From: JAWLBM01 sp041687675
Lineage (GTDB): Bacteria; Pseudomonadota; Alphaproteobacteria; Rhizobiales; Pleomorphomonadaceae
Direction of reading: 5' to 3'
DNA length: 64,000 bases
Assembly (NCBI GenBank): GCA_041687675.1
Contig: JAWLBM010000003.1
Location: 1 to 64,000, forward strand
This document shows positions 33,120 to 40,769 of the stretch, piece after piece; within the stretch, counting starts at the first letter, position 1; each line of letters opens with the position of its first letter. The notes beneath the pieces are model-generated. The model saw only the letters and a list, made by a program, of their open reading frames with translations, was not told the DNA's origin and did not search any database. Position numbers and translations under genes: made by a program.

Positions 33120-33706
33120 GCGACGGCGAGCCGGATCCGCCCGCGCCGCCCCTGGGTGCGCAGCTTCAGCGCGGCGGCCGCTATCGACGGGTCGCCGGGG
33201 GGCAGTCGGGCGAGGCAGGCGTCGGCGGCGTCGAGGTCGCCCGCGTCCATCTCCGCCCGGGCAAGGGCGAGGAGCGCGGCGGGGTCCTGGCGCCGGCGGG
33301 CGAGGTCGCGCAGAGGCTCAAGCGCCTCCGCGGCCCGGCCGAGCCGGACCAGCGCGTTGCCGAGGTTCAGCCGGGCGTCGTCATCCGTGGGATCGGCCGC
33401 GAGCACCGCCGCAAAGCCCTCCGCCGCCTCGCCGAAGCGTCCGGCCTCAAGGTCGATCGCCGCTGCCTCGAAGCGGGCCTTGGCATGCGACGGGTCGATC
33501 GCCAGCGTCGCGACGAAGCCCTCCCGCGCCTCGGCGTCTCGCCCCATCCGCCTCAGCACCAGCGCCCGGTTGAAGCGGAGGCCGGGATGGCCGGGAACAA
33601 GATCGACCAGCCGGTCCGCAAGGCCGAGCGCCGCCTCGAGGTCGCTGGCGGCGACCGCCTCGGAGAAGCTGGCGAGCAGCGCGCGGGGATCTTCAGCTGC
33701 GCTCAT
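33098..33706 (-). CDS. TPR-repeat protein
   Basis: A 202-residue soluble protein built mainly of TPR helices. Units can be followed at LEAALGLADRLVDLVPGHPG, FNRALVLRRMGRDAEAREGF, FEAAAIDLEAGRFGEAAEGF, LNLGNALVRLGRAAEALEPL and ALARAEMDAGDLDAADACLA, so about five repeats fill residues 15-180. No enzymatic domain is attached. It is convergent with the transporter operon and divergent from the ankyrin-repeat gene. Such proteins act as protein-protein scaffolds; partner unknown. Confidence 0.82.
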   Translation of the reverse strand: MSAAEDPRALLASFSEAVAASDLEAALGLADRLVDLVPGHPGLRFNRALVLRRMGRDAEAREGFVATLAIDPSHAKARFEAAAIDLEAGRFGEAAEGFAAVLAADPTDDDARLNLGNALVRLGRAAEALEPLRDLARRRQDPAALLALARAEMDAGDLDAADACLARLPPGDPSIAAAALKLRTQGRRGRIRLAVAQAGPTR

Positions 33707-33838
33707 CGGTTATGGCTCCGTTTCGACGGGACGGGCGCGGGCTTCCCGTGGCGCCGGACGCGGAACAGGTCCATCCTCCGCCGGCGCGAAAGCAGCAGGG
33801 CCAGCGGCTGCGGCGCGGCCGGAGGGAAAGGGAATAGC

Positions 33839-34444
33839 ATGCCGGGCGACGACAGCCACCGCCTGTTCCGGGCGATCCACGATTCGGTCGTGGCGGGCGA
33901 CCTCGAGGGTCTGCGCGCCGCCCTCGGCGACCCGGAGGGCTTTCCGAACGTTCATATGGATCCCGCCGCGGCCTGCGGGGACATTCCGCTCGTCTATGCA
34001 CTGTACCATGCCCCCCTCTCGCTCGTGCGTGACCTGCTCGCCCTTGGCGCCGAACCGAACGGCGAGCCGGGTGACGGCTTCCCGCCCATCTTCGCGGCCA
34101 TCGACAGCAACCACGCGGATTCCGTGGCACGGGTGGCGCTTCTCCTCGACCATGGCGCCGACCCGGACCAGCGCGGCGTCAACGACTTCACCACGCTTCA
34201 CTTCGCCGTCAGCTGGGAGCGGCCGGACGTGATCGAACTGCTGCTCGCGCGCGGGGCCGATCCGACGCTGCGGACGCGCATCGACGACTGCGAGACCCCG
34301 CTCGACTATGCGCGCGCGACCGGCTCGAAAGTCTGCTCGGCCCTGCTCGAGGCGGCGATGCCGGCCGCCGAGCCGGCGCACGCCGGAAACGCGCCGGCGA
34401 CGGCGGGTCCGGTGCGCAGGTCGCCGGGGAAGCGGCGGCGTTGA
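33839..34444 (+). CDS. Ankyrin-repeat protein
   Basis: A 201-residue protein with ankyrin repeats. Clear units are DIPLVYALYHAPLSLVRDLL, DGFPPIFAAIDSNHADSVAR, DFTTLHFAVSWERPDVIELL and ETPLDYARATGSKVCSALLE. The last 30 residues are Pro/Ala-rich and end in a basic tail. There is no signal peptide, so it should be a cytoplasmic scaffold. A GGAGGGAAAGG site precedes the ATG. The gene upstream is divergent, and the DUF4188 gene starts about 85 bases downstream on the same strand. Confidence 0.85.
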   Translation: MPGDDSHRLFRAIHDSVVAGDLEGLRAALGDPEGFPNVHMDPAAACGDIPLVYALYHAPLSLVRDLLALGAEPNGEPGDGFPPIFAAIDSNHADSVARVALLLDHGADPDQRGVNDFTTLHFAVSWERPDVIELLLARGADPTLRTRIDDCETPLDYARATGSKVCSALLEAAMPAAEPAHAGNAPATAGPVRRSPGKRRR

Positions 34445-34529
34445 AGCGCACGACAGGCAGGACATCCGGGACGGGGCGATCGAGGGAAGGGGGTGCGAGA
34501 GGCCGGTGGACGGCGGAAAGGATAGGGCG

Positions 34530-35069
34530 ATGGCCATGGATCTTGACGCGGCGGCGCGCCGGAAGGGGCCCATCGCGGCCCGCTACAGTGGCGCGATCGA
34601 CGGCGACTTCGTGGTGTTCCTGATCGGGATGCGGATCAACCGATGGTGGAAGCCGCACCGCTGGGTGCCGCCGTTCCTGGCGATGGGGCCGATGCTGCGC
34701 GAGCTTGCGCGGGACCCCGACAGCGGCCTTCTCTCCTTCCGCTACATCGGCAAGCTCAGCTTCGTGCAGTACTGGCGGTCGTTCGAGCACCTGGAGCGCT
34801 TCGCGCTGGCGCCGGGCGGCCGGCACAGGGCGGCCTGGCGGGCGCTCAACCGGGCCGGCGGCGACCTCGGCGACATCGGGCTCTGGCACGAGACCTACCT
34901 CGTGCGCGCCGGCGCCTACGAGGCCGTCTATTCCGGCATGCCGCCGATCGGGCTGGCGGCCGCGGGCCGGATCGAGGATGCCGCCGGGAGGCGCGGGTCC
35001 GCCCGCCGTCGCCTCGGCCTCGAAACCGGCGAACCCGACGCTGCGCCGGACCGCGCCGCCGCCGAGTAG
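34530..35069 (+). CDS. DUF4188 family protein
   Basis: A 179-residue protein matching DUF4188, a dimeric ferredoxin-like alpha/beta-barrel group related to small haem monooxygenases or dehydratases. Recognisable are FLIGMRINRWWKPHRWVPPF near residue 30, LLSFRYIGKLSFVQYWRSFE near 67, LGDIGLWHETYLVRAGAYEA near 110 and YSGMPPIGLAAAGRI near 132. The end is a basic, probably loose tail. Family role is uncertain, with aldoxime dehydratase-like and antibiotic-synthesis-monooxygenase-like labels in use. It follows the ankyrin gene in the same direction. Confidence 0.8.
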   Translation: MAMDLDAAARRKGPIAARYSGAIDGDFVVFLIGMRINRWWKPHRWVPPFLAMGPMLRELARDPDSGLLSFRYIGKLSFVQYWRSFEHLERFALAPGGRHRAAWRALNRAGGDLGDIGLWHETYLVRAGAYEAVYSGMPPIGLAAAGRIEDAAGRRGSARRRLGLETGEPDAAPDRAAAE

Positions 35070-35082
35070 GCTTGCGCGACGG

Positions 35083-35370
35083 TCAGCGCGGCGCCCCGGC
35101 GGCGCGGACCGGAAGAGGGTCCGGCCCCGGCCGCGGATGCAGCGGCACGACCCCGCAGCGGACGACGTCCACAGACGCCTCCGCCGCGGCGGCCCGCTCC
35201 TCCGCCGCCGCGACCCGGGCCCGCAGCCGGGCGATCTCGCGGTCGCGCGCGGCGATCTCCTCCTCCGCCTCGCGGAGCACGTCGATGACGCGCCCGAGCA
35301 GGCGCACCAGTTCCTGCCGGGGCACCGGCGTGGGGCGCCGCTCCGCCGTGTCCCGCCCGAAGATCCACAT
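35083..35370 (-). CDS. Small coiled-coil protein
   Basis: A 95-residue protein with a central coiled coil of about 45 residues (VIDVLREAEEEIAARDREIA then heptads of Arg/Leu/Ala/Glu) flanked by proline-rich ends. It has no signal peptide or membrane span. It is convergent with the DUF4188 gene, 13 bases from its stop, and has an AACGAGGAACG leader before its ATG. The function is not recognisable; it may be an oligomeric adaptor. Confidence 0.55.
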   Translation of the reverse strand: MWIFGRDTAERRPTPVPRQELVRLLGRVIDVLREAEEEIAARDREIARLRARVAAAEERAAAAEASVDVVRCGVVPLHPRPGPDPLPVRAAGAPR

Positions 35371-35523
35371 CGTTCCTCGTCCCGTTGTTCCGACGTCGAG
35401 CGCCGCGGCCGTCCTTGTGGCGGTCAGCGACAGATTGTCAGATTTTACGGGATGCGAAAAGTGGCGTTCGCCGTGGTTGCCTCCGACTCGCGACCGGACG
35501 CTGCCCCGGACGCCCGGCGATGG

Positions 35524-36072
35524 TCACAGGGCCTTGTAGTAGATGGTGGTCGAATCGAGCCTGCCGGTGTCGCGCGGATCGACGCTGTAGCCGGGGATGG
35601 CGCCGACGCGGCTGTAGCCGAGGCCCGCATAGAGCGGCTCCGCGGCATCGCCTGTCCGCGTGTCGAGGGTGAGCAGCATCCGCCCGCGCCGCGCCGCTTC
35701 CGCCTCCAGGGCAGCCATCAGCGCGCGGGCGACGCCGCGGCGGCGCTCGGCCGGGGGGACAAGCAACTTGCGCACCTCGGCCCGGTGCGGCTGATTCGGC
35801 TGCGACGCCTCGTCGAGCTGGACGGTGCCGACCAGCCGGCCGCCCGCCCGGGCGAGGAACAGCGCGCGCCGGCCGCCGCGGACCGCCGGCAGCACCTCGT
35901 CGCGGAAGAAGGCGACCGCATTCTCCAGCTTGAACGGCAGCACGAAGCTCACACTCGCGCCGTCGTGCACGCAGGCGTGCAGGATCGCGCCAAGGTCGGC
36001 GAGCGCCGCCTCGGCGGCCGCCGCATCGGCGATCTCGACGGTGACGGCGGGGCGGAGCGGCTGGGACGTCAT
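35524..36072 (-). CDS. GNAT family N-acetyltransferase
   Basis: A 182-residue GNAT enzyme. The acetyl-CoA pyrophosphate-binding motif A is KLLVPPAERRRGVARALMAA near residues 100-120, and motif B-like residues follow at LTLDTRTGDAAEPLYAGLGY. I chose the second ATG because a GAGGTCCCG site stands before it and because the first would overlap the regulator gene upstream. It lies seven bases after an XRE-cupin regulator gene in the same direction, so the pair is likely an operon in which the regulator controls an acetylation that modifies a small amine or toxic compound. The substrate is unknown. Confidence 0.88.
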   Translation of the reverse strand: MTSQPLRPAVTVEIADAAAAEAALADLGAILHACVHDGASVSFVLPFKLENAVAFFRDEVLPAVRGGRRALFLARAGGRLVGTVQLDEASQPNQPHRAEVRKLLVPPAERRRGVARALMAALEAEAARRGRMLLTLDTRTGDAAEPLYAGLGYSRVGAIPGYSVDPRDTGRLDSTTIYYKAL

Positions 36073-36079
36073 CGGGACC

Positions 36080-36652
36080 TCAGACGAGAAAGAGGACATA
36101 GCGGGCGCCGGCGTCGGCCGGCGTCTCGAAGCGGCTTTCGCCGAACAGGCGGTAGCGCAGGCAGTCGCCGGGCGAAAGGTCGTGGACGACGCCCTCCACC
36201 TCGACTGTGAGCCGGCCCTCGAGCAGCAGGAGGTGGTGCTCGAGGCCGGGCCGCGGCGGGGCCTCGTAGGCGATCCGGGCGCCCGGCGCGAGCTCGCCGA
36301 GGATCGCCTCGCCGGCGAGCCGCTGCGAGGGCGGCGACACCGAGCGGCGGCTGAAACCGGCGCCGCGGTCGCGGTAGACCGGCTGGTCGGCGACGCGGAC
36401 GAGGCGGGGGAAGTCGTCCTCCACCATCAGCATCAGCCGCGACAGCGTGAGGCCGTAGGCGGTGCAGAGCCGGGCGAGCACGGCGGTGGTGGGGCCGACC
36501 TCGCCGTTCTCCAGCCGCGACAGGCTGGCGCGGCTCACCCCGCTGGCGCGGGCGAGCTCGTCCAGCGACCAGCCGCGCTCGCCGCGCAGTTCCCTGAGGC
36601 GGCGGGCGATGCGGTCGTCGATGGCGGCGGGGTCGAGGTCCGTTTGTTCCAT
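36080..36652 (-). CDS. XRE-family regulator with C-terminal cupin
   Basis: A 190-residue regulator. A helix-turn-helix of XRE type covers residues 14-70 (WSLDELARASGVSRASLSRL), and a cupin sensor domain covers about 110-185 (LEHHLLLLEGRLTVEVEG, then LSPGDCLRYRLFGES). Cupin regulators of this build sense small ligands and usually control the adjoining gene, here a GNAT acetyltransferase seven bases downstream. A short gap of 32 bases separates it from the end of the DUF1501 gene. The palindrome ATATCCGGGATAAT-like stretch around its start could be its own operator. Confidence 0.9.
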   Translation of the reverse strand: MEQTDLDPAAIDDRIARRLRELRGERGWSLDELARASGVSRASLSRLENGEVGPTTAVLARLCTAYGLTLSRLMLMVEDDFPRLVRVADQPVYRDRGAGFSRRSVSPPSQRLAGEAILGELAPGARIAYEAPPRPGLEHHLLLLEGRLTVEVEGVVHDLSPGDCLRYRLFGESRFETPADAGARYVLFLV

Positions 36653-36684
36653 ATCCGGGATAATCTTCCGGATCTGGAAATCCG

Positions 36685-37899
36685 TCAAGCCGCCGGCGCG
36701 ACGAGGTCCCGATAGGGTGCGAGGCCCGCCGTACCGGGGAAGACCTCGTCGCCGAGCCTCGCCTCGGACACCTCGAAGAGGTCGGCGGCGATGCCCTTGG
36801 CGACCGCCCGGAGGTCGGCGGTCGGGCGGAGGTCGCGGCCCTCGTGGAGGTCCGCCGCCCTGAGGCCCGGCCAGTCCGCCAGCACTCGGCCGCCGTTCAC
36901 CGCGCCGCCGACGAGCATCGCGACGGTGGCGGTGCCGTGGTCGGTGCCGACGGTGCCGTTCACCCGCGCGGTCCGGCCGAACTCGGTGACGAACAGGATC
37001 GCGGTGTCCCGCCACCGCGCGCCGAGGCCCGCCTCGAGCACGCCGATGCCCTCGTCGAGGGTGCCGAGCAGCTTTGCGAGGCGCCCGTTGGCGCCGCCCT
37101 CGTTGGCGTGGGTGTCGAAGCCGTCGAGCGCCAGGGCGGCGAGTCGCGGCCCGTCGTCGGCGGCGACCAGCCGGGCGGCGCCGGCGGCCGCCTCGGTGAA
37201 GCCGTTCCGCCGCTTCGTCGCCGGTCCGGAGGCGGCGATCCGCTCGGTCTCGAGATGCCGCCCCAGCGCCTCGGCGAACATCGGGTCCGTGCCGGCGTAG
37301 AGGTCGTGCAGCCGGGCGGTGAAGTCGTCGTCGGCGTCGGGCAGCACCTGCGGCGCCCAGCCGAGCACCGGGGCCGGCCCGCGGACGATCAGCGGCGGGA
37401 TCTGCCCGACGCCGAGCACGCCGCGCGGCGACACCCGGTCCATCGGCTCCAGCACCGAGGCGAGTCGGTTCACCCAGCCGCTGCCCACCAGCCCCGGCCG
37501 CGGCTGGCCGCTCTCCAGCACGTCCTGCCCGTCGAAGTGCGAGCGCTCGCGGTAGCCGGTGGCGACGGCATGGACGATCGTCGCCTGGCCCGCGCGGTAG
37601 AGGCGGGCGAGGTTCGGCATCGCCGGGTGCAGCACGAAGAAGCCGTCGAGGGCGTGGCCGGCGTGCTCGCCCTCGGCGGCAAGAGCGATCCCCTCGCGCA
37701 GGGCCGTGTAGTCCGGGTCGGCGACGGGCGCGACGGCGGACAGCCCGTCGAGCCCGCCGCGGAGCACCACGGTGAGAAACCGGGCGTCGCGCGCGCCGGC
37801 GGCGGAGGCGACCCGGGGGATGAAGCTCCAGGCGAACAAGGCGCCGGTGGCGCCGAGGATGGCGCGGCGGGTCGGGGTGAGGAGGGTGCAGTCGCCCAT
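36685..37899 (-). CDS. DUF1501 family protein (Tat-exported)
   Basis: A 404-residue DUF1501 protein. A likely Tat leader is PTRRAILGATGALFAWSFIP, ending ASAAG, so it should leave the cytoplasm folded. The body has LTVVLRGGLDGLSAVAP near residue 42, HPAMPNLARLYRAGQATIVH near 92, ATGYRERSHFDGQDVLESG near 115 and VTEFGRTARVNGTVGTDHGT near 300. These histidines and acidic residues recall the alkaline-phosphatase/sulfatase fold. It starts four bases after the DUF1800 gene. The two families travel together very widely in proteobacteria, always with unknown function. Confidence 0.9.
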   Translation of the reverse strand: MGDCTLLTPTRRAILGATGALFAWSFIPRVASAAGARDARFLTVVLRGGLDGLSAVAPVADPDYTALREGIALAAEGEHAGHALDGFFVLHPAMPNLARLYRAGQATIVHAVATGYRERSHFDGQDVLESGQPRPGLVGSGWVNRLASVLEPMDRVSPRGVLGVGQIPPLIVRGPAPVLGWAPQVLPDADDDFTARLHDLYAGTDPMFAEALGRHLETERIAASGPATKRRNGFTEAAAGAARLVAADDGPRLAALALDGFDTHANEGGANGRLAKLLGTLDEGIGVLEAGLGARWRDTAILFVTEFGRTARVNGTVGTDHGTATVAMLVGGAVNGGRVLADWPGLRAADLHEGRDLRPTADLRAVAKGIAADLFEVSEARLGDEVFPGTAGLAPYRDLVAPAA

Positions 37900-37902
37900 C
37901 GG

Positions 37903-39234
37903 TCAGCGCCTCTGGAATTCGGGGGACATCAAGAGGAGGGCGATCGCCTGGCCGCGGCTTTCCGCCCGACGCACCGCCTTCGCCGTCGCCTCGGAGGCGC
38001 CGCCGCCGAAGGCCTCCGACAGGAGGTCGGCCGGCTCCGGCCCGTCGGTGCGGCCGGCGAGCGCCAGCGCCGTCTCCATCCGCGCCTCGATGCCCTCCGG
38101 CGACAGCCAGTGGCCGGCAAGGTCGGGGAAGCCGTTGGGGCCTGGCGGCTCCCACATCGGCTGGCCGAGCGCGCGGAGGCTCCCGGCGATCTCCCCGGGA
38201 TCCCCGGCGCCGTCGCCGAGGAGCCTCAGGGACGCGAACAGGAACTCCTGCGGGCTGCGCACCTTGCCCCGGTCCGGCGCCCGCGCCTCGGGAGCATCGA
38301 GGAGCGCGAGGGACACGGCGGCGAGGTCGCCGCCGGTCTCGTCGAAGCGGCGGGCGAGGGCATCCACCAGCGACGGCGGAGGCACGTCGGCGACGAAATG
38401 GCGGGCGAGCTTCGTCGCCACGAAAAGGGCGGTCGACGGGTGGGTGGCGAGGTCGCGGAGCACCGCGCCGAGCTGGCCCGGGCCGTCGTCCGGATAGGTC
38501 CGGCCGAGCACGGCCTTGGCGCCGGGCTCGTGGCGCGCCGAGTCGAAGATGGCGCTCCCCGGCTCGCCCTTTCCCCCCTTCGGCCCGGCGACCGTCCAGC
38601 CGGTCAGCACCGCCGCGAGCGCCGCGACGTCGGACTGGGCGTAGCCTCCGCCGACCCCGAGGGTGTGCAGCTCGAGGATTTCCCGGGCGAGGTTCTCGTT
38701 GAGGCCGCGGCCGGTGCGGATGCCGGCGCGGGAGCCGGGGCCGATCGACATCCGGTTGTCGAGGTAGATGAGCATCGCCGGATGCGTCTCCGCCGCCGCG
38801 AGCATGTCGGCGAAGCGGCCGAAGACATGGGGACGGATCGCCTCCCGCTCGAAGGCGCCGGCGAGGGTGCGGACCAAGCGGTTCTTGGCGACGGAGACGC
38901 AGAAGTGGTTCGACCAGAACCAGACCAGCCGCTCGGCGAAGCCGGTTCCGGCGGCCAGCGCCGCCGCGCCTCGCGCACGCACCTCGCGCTGGAACAGCCG
39001 GCGAGCCGGGTTGCGCCCGCGCATGCGGTCCTCGTCCCAGCGGGCGAGACCCTCCCGCAGTTCCTCCGCGACCGCCGCCGAATCGGGAAGCTCGGCCGGA
39101 ACCGGGACCGGGCGCCCGGCGACCACCTCGCCGGCGAGGGCGCCGTCGACCCGGCCCGCGAGCCGCGCGAGGTCGCCCGGCCGCGGCCCGAGGCCGAAAC
39201 GCTGCAGCAGGATCACCTCGGTCGGCAGCGCCAT
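37903..39234 (-). CDS. DUF1800 family protein
   Basis: A 443-residue DUF1800 protein. Family marks are QREVRARGAAALAAGTGFAE near residue 85, LVWFWSNHFCVSVAKNRLVR near 104, LNENLAREILELHTLGVGGG near 178 and ALLLMSPEFQRR at the very end. No N-terminal signal is plain, unlike its DUF1501 partner encoded directly downstream. The pair is thought of as an envelope-associated system with no known reaction. The gap upstream, about 210 bases, is shared with a divergent gene for a secreted PRC-barrel protein. Confidence 0.9.
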   Translation of the reverse strand: MALPTEVILLQRFGLGPRPGDLARLAGRVDGALAGEVVAGRPVPVPAELPDSAAVAEELREGLARWDEDRMRGRNPARRLFQREVRARGAAALAAGTGFAERLVWFWSNHFCVSVAKNRLVRTLAGAFEREAIRPHVFGRFADMLAAAETHPAMLIYLDNRMSIGPGSRAGIRTGRGLNENLAREILELHTLGVGGGYAQSDVAALAAVLTGWTVAGPKGGKGEPGSAIFDSARHEPGAKAVLGRTYPDDGPGQLGAVLRDLATHPSTALFVATKLARHFVADVPPPSLVDALARRFDETGGDLAAVSLALLDAPEARAPDRGKVRSPQEFLFASLRLLGDGAGDPGEIAGSLRALGQPMWEPPGPNGFPDLAGHWLSPEGIEARMETALALAGRTDGPEPADLLSEAFGGGASEATAKAVRRAESRGQAIALLLMSPEFQRR

Positions 39235-39445
39235 CAACCACCTCGCATTTTCTTGTCCGGGCGACCGTGCGGGGAGATTGCGGAAAATCCGCGACGGGCG
39301 AAAGGGCTGACGGGCATTTGGCCAGTTTGTCCCCGGAAAGGAGAAGGTGCGCCGGATGGCGCGTGGAACCCCTCGCCGAAGTGATGGTTTTACGGTCCGA
39401 GACCCCGGTCGCGTTCGCGTGCCGGTATCGCAGGAGATCGCGACG

Positions 39446-40591
39446 ATGAAAACCGTACTTCTGACGACCACCGCGCTGTTCCTGGCGGCAGGCACGGCCT
39501 TCGCCCAGGAGCAGGACCAGCTTCCCCAGCCGGGCCAGCCCGAGGCCGTCCAGGGCCAGCAGGCCACGACCGGTGGACAGGGGATGCAGCAGGGCGGACA
39601 GCTCCTGCAGCAGGTTGCCGACTACATCGAGCAGGCCGACCAGGCGCTCCAGAACCAGGACATGCAGACGGCGAGCCAGGCGCTGGGCGACGCCCGCCAG
39701 CAGCTCCAGGAGGCGAGCCAGGACGGCGGGGCCGACCCGCAGCTGAGCCAGGTCGCCAGCGACCTCGACCAGCAGCTGCAGACGGCCGAGCAGGCGCTGC
39801 AGAACGAGGACATGCAGCAGGCCAGCGAGGCGCTGCAGCAGGCCGACCAGAGCATCCAGGAGGCCATGCAGCAGATGCCCGGCGGCCAGCAGCAGGCCGG
39901 CGCCGGCGAGCCGGCGGTCCAGGAGCCGCAGCAGCAGGCGGCCGAGGGCGGCGGGGGCCAGCAGGGCGATGCCGAGATGCAGGCCCAGGCCGGCCAGGAC
40001 CAGCAGGGCGCCGACGTCACCGTGCTCCCGCCGGACGGCCAGCAGGCTGATGCGCAGCCGGACGCCGGCCAGGGCCAGCAGGACGCGGACGTCACCGTGA
40101 TCGTGCCCGAGGGCGAGGGCGAAATGGCCGCCGAGGGCGAGGCTGAGGTGATCGAGCAGACCGCCGAGGTCGAGGTTGAGCCCGCGCCCGAGGGCGAGAT
40201 GGTCGAGGTCGAGGAGGTCCCGGCCGGCGAGGAGACCGCCGCCGTCGTGACCGAGACCGATCCGACTGTCGGCGTCGGCGCCTTCGCCGACCGGCCGGTG
40301 GCCGAGATCGTCGGCCTCGACCTCGTCAACGCCATGGGCGAGGACCTCGGCGAGGTCGGCGACGTGGCGATCGACGCAAGCAGGCAGGTCTTCCTCATCA
40401 TCGACGTCGGCGGCTTCCTCGGCCTCGGCGAGAAGCACATCCCGATCCCGCTCCAGGAGGTGCAGCTGCAGGGCGAGGCGCTGGTCTGGAACACGCAGCT
40501 GACCGAGGACCAGCTGAAGGAGATGGAGGAGTTCGACGCCTCGGCCTACACCATCCCCGAGCGCGAGCAGACCTTCGGCACCTTCGACTGA
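39446..40591 (+). CDS. Secreted Gln/Glu-rich protein with PRC-barrel domain
   Basis: A 381-residue protein with a Sec signal peptide (MKTVLLTTTALFLAAGTAFA). The first part holds two tandem helical repeats of about 50 residues (YIEQADQALQNQDMQTASQA and LQTAEQALQNEDMQQASEAL), followed by a Gln/Gly-rich linker and an acidic Glu/Val/Pro-rich stretch to about residue 275. A PRC-barrel domain closes the protein (VAEIVGLDLVNAMGEDLGEV, then LIIDVGGFLGLGEKHIPIPL). PRC-barrels are small RNA-, protein- or membrane-contact folds; secreted alphaproteobacterial ones are of unknown role. CAGGAGA stands before the ATG and a perfect terminator follows, so it is a one-gene unit. Confidence 0.88.
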   Translation: MKTVLLTTTALFLAAGTAFAQEQDQLPQPGQPEAVQGQQATTGGQGMQQGGQLLQQVADYIEQADQALQNQDMQTASQALGDARQQLQEASQDGGADPQLSQVASDLDQQLQTAEQALQNEDMQQASEALQQADQSIQEAMQQMPGGQQQAGAGEPAVQEPQQQAAEGGGGQQGDAEMQAQAGQDQQGADVTVLPPDGQQADAQPDAGQGQQDADVTVIVPEGEGEMAAEGEAEVIEQTAEVEVEPAPEGEMVEVEEVPAGEETAAVVTETDPTVGVGAFADRPVAEIVGLDLVNAMGEDLGEVGDVAIDASRQVFLIIDVGGFLGLGEKHIPIPLQEVQLQGEALVWNTQLTEDQLKEMEEFDASAYTIPEREQTFGTFD

Positions 40592-40617
40592 TCCGTCCGG
40601 ACGGAGTGCGCGTCGCG

Positions 40618-40648
40618 AGGGCGGCCCGGGAGACCGGGCCGCCCTTTT
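40618..40648 (+). terminator. Rho-independent terminator of the PRC-barrel gene
   Basis: An 11-pair stem (GGGCGGCCCGG with CCGGGCCGCCC) closed by a GAGA loop and followed by TTTT lies 27 bases after the stop. Confidence 0.85.
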
Positions 40649-40679
40649 CGCGTCGCGGCCCCTGCGCCGGAAACGCGTG

Positions 40680-40712
40680 TTGACACGGCTCTGTGTGTGC
40701 AACGATCATTGC
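40680..40712 (+). promoter_or_regulatory. TTGACA box with overlapping dyad before the aldehyde dehydrogenase gene
   Basis: A consensus -35 hexamer TTGACA lies 85 bases before the start. About 15 bases on, GCAACGATCATTGC (40699-40712) is a near-palindrome with one mismatched pair. It covers the place of the -10 box, so a repressor or activator could act there. No clean -10 hexamer is visible. Confidence 0.35.
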
Positions 40713-40769
40713 GGGATCGGGCGGGCCACCGGCATCCGGACCGCCGTTGAGCAGGATCGGACCGGACCC

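Noticed and set aside
39600..40250. Gln/Glu-rich repeats as a CRISPR or microsatellite array
   Set aside because: Repeats are irregular at DNA level and follow codon structure of a secreted protein; no spacer pattern exists.
36080..40702. Minus-strand frame of about 1540 codons
   Set aside because: It only shares a frame with the XRE-cupin gene at its end; the rest is antisense or out of frame to the PRC-barrel, DUF1800 and DUF1501 genes.
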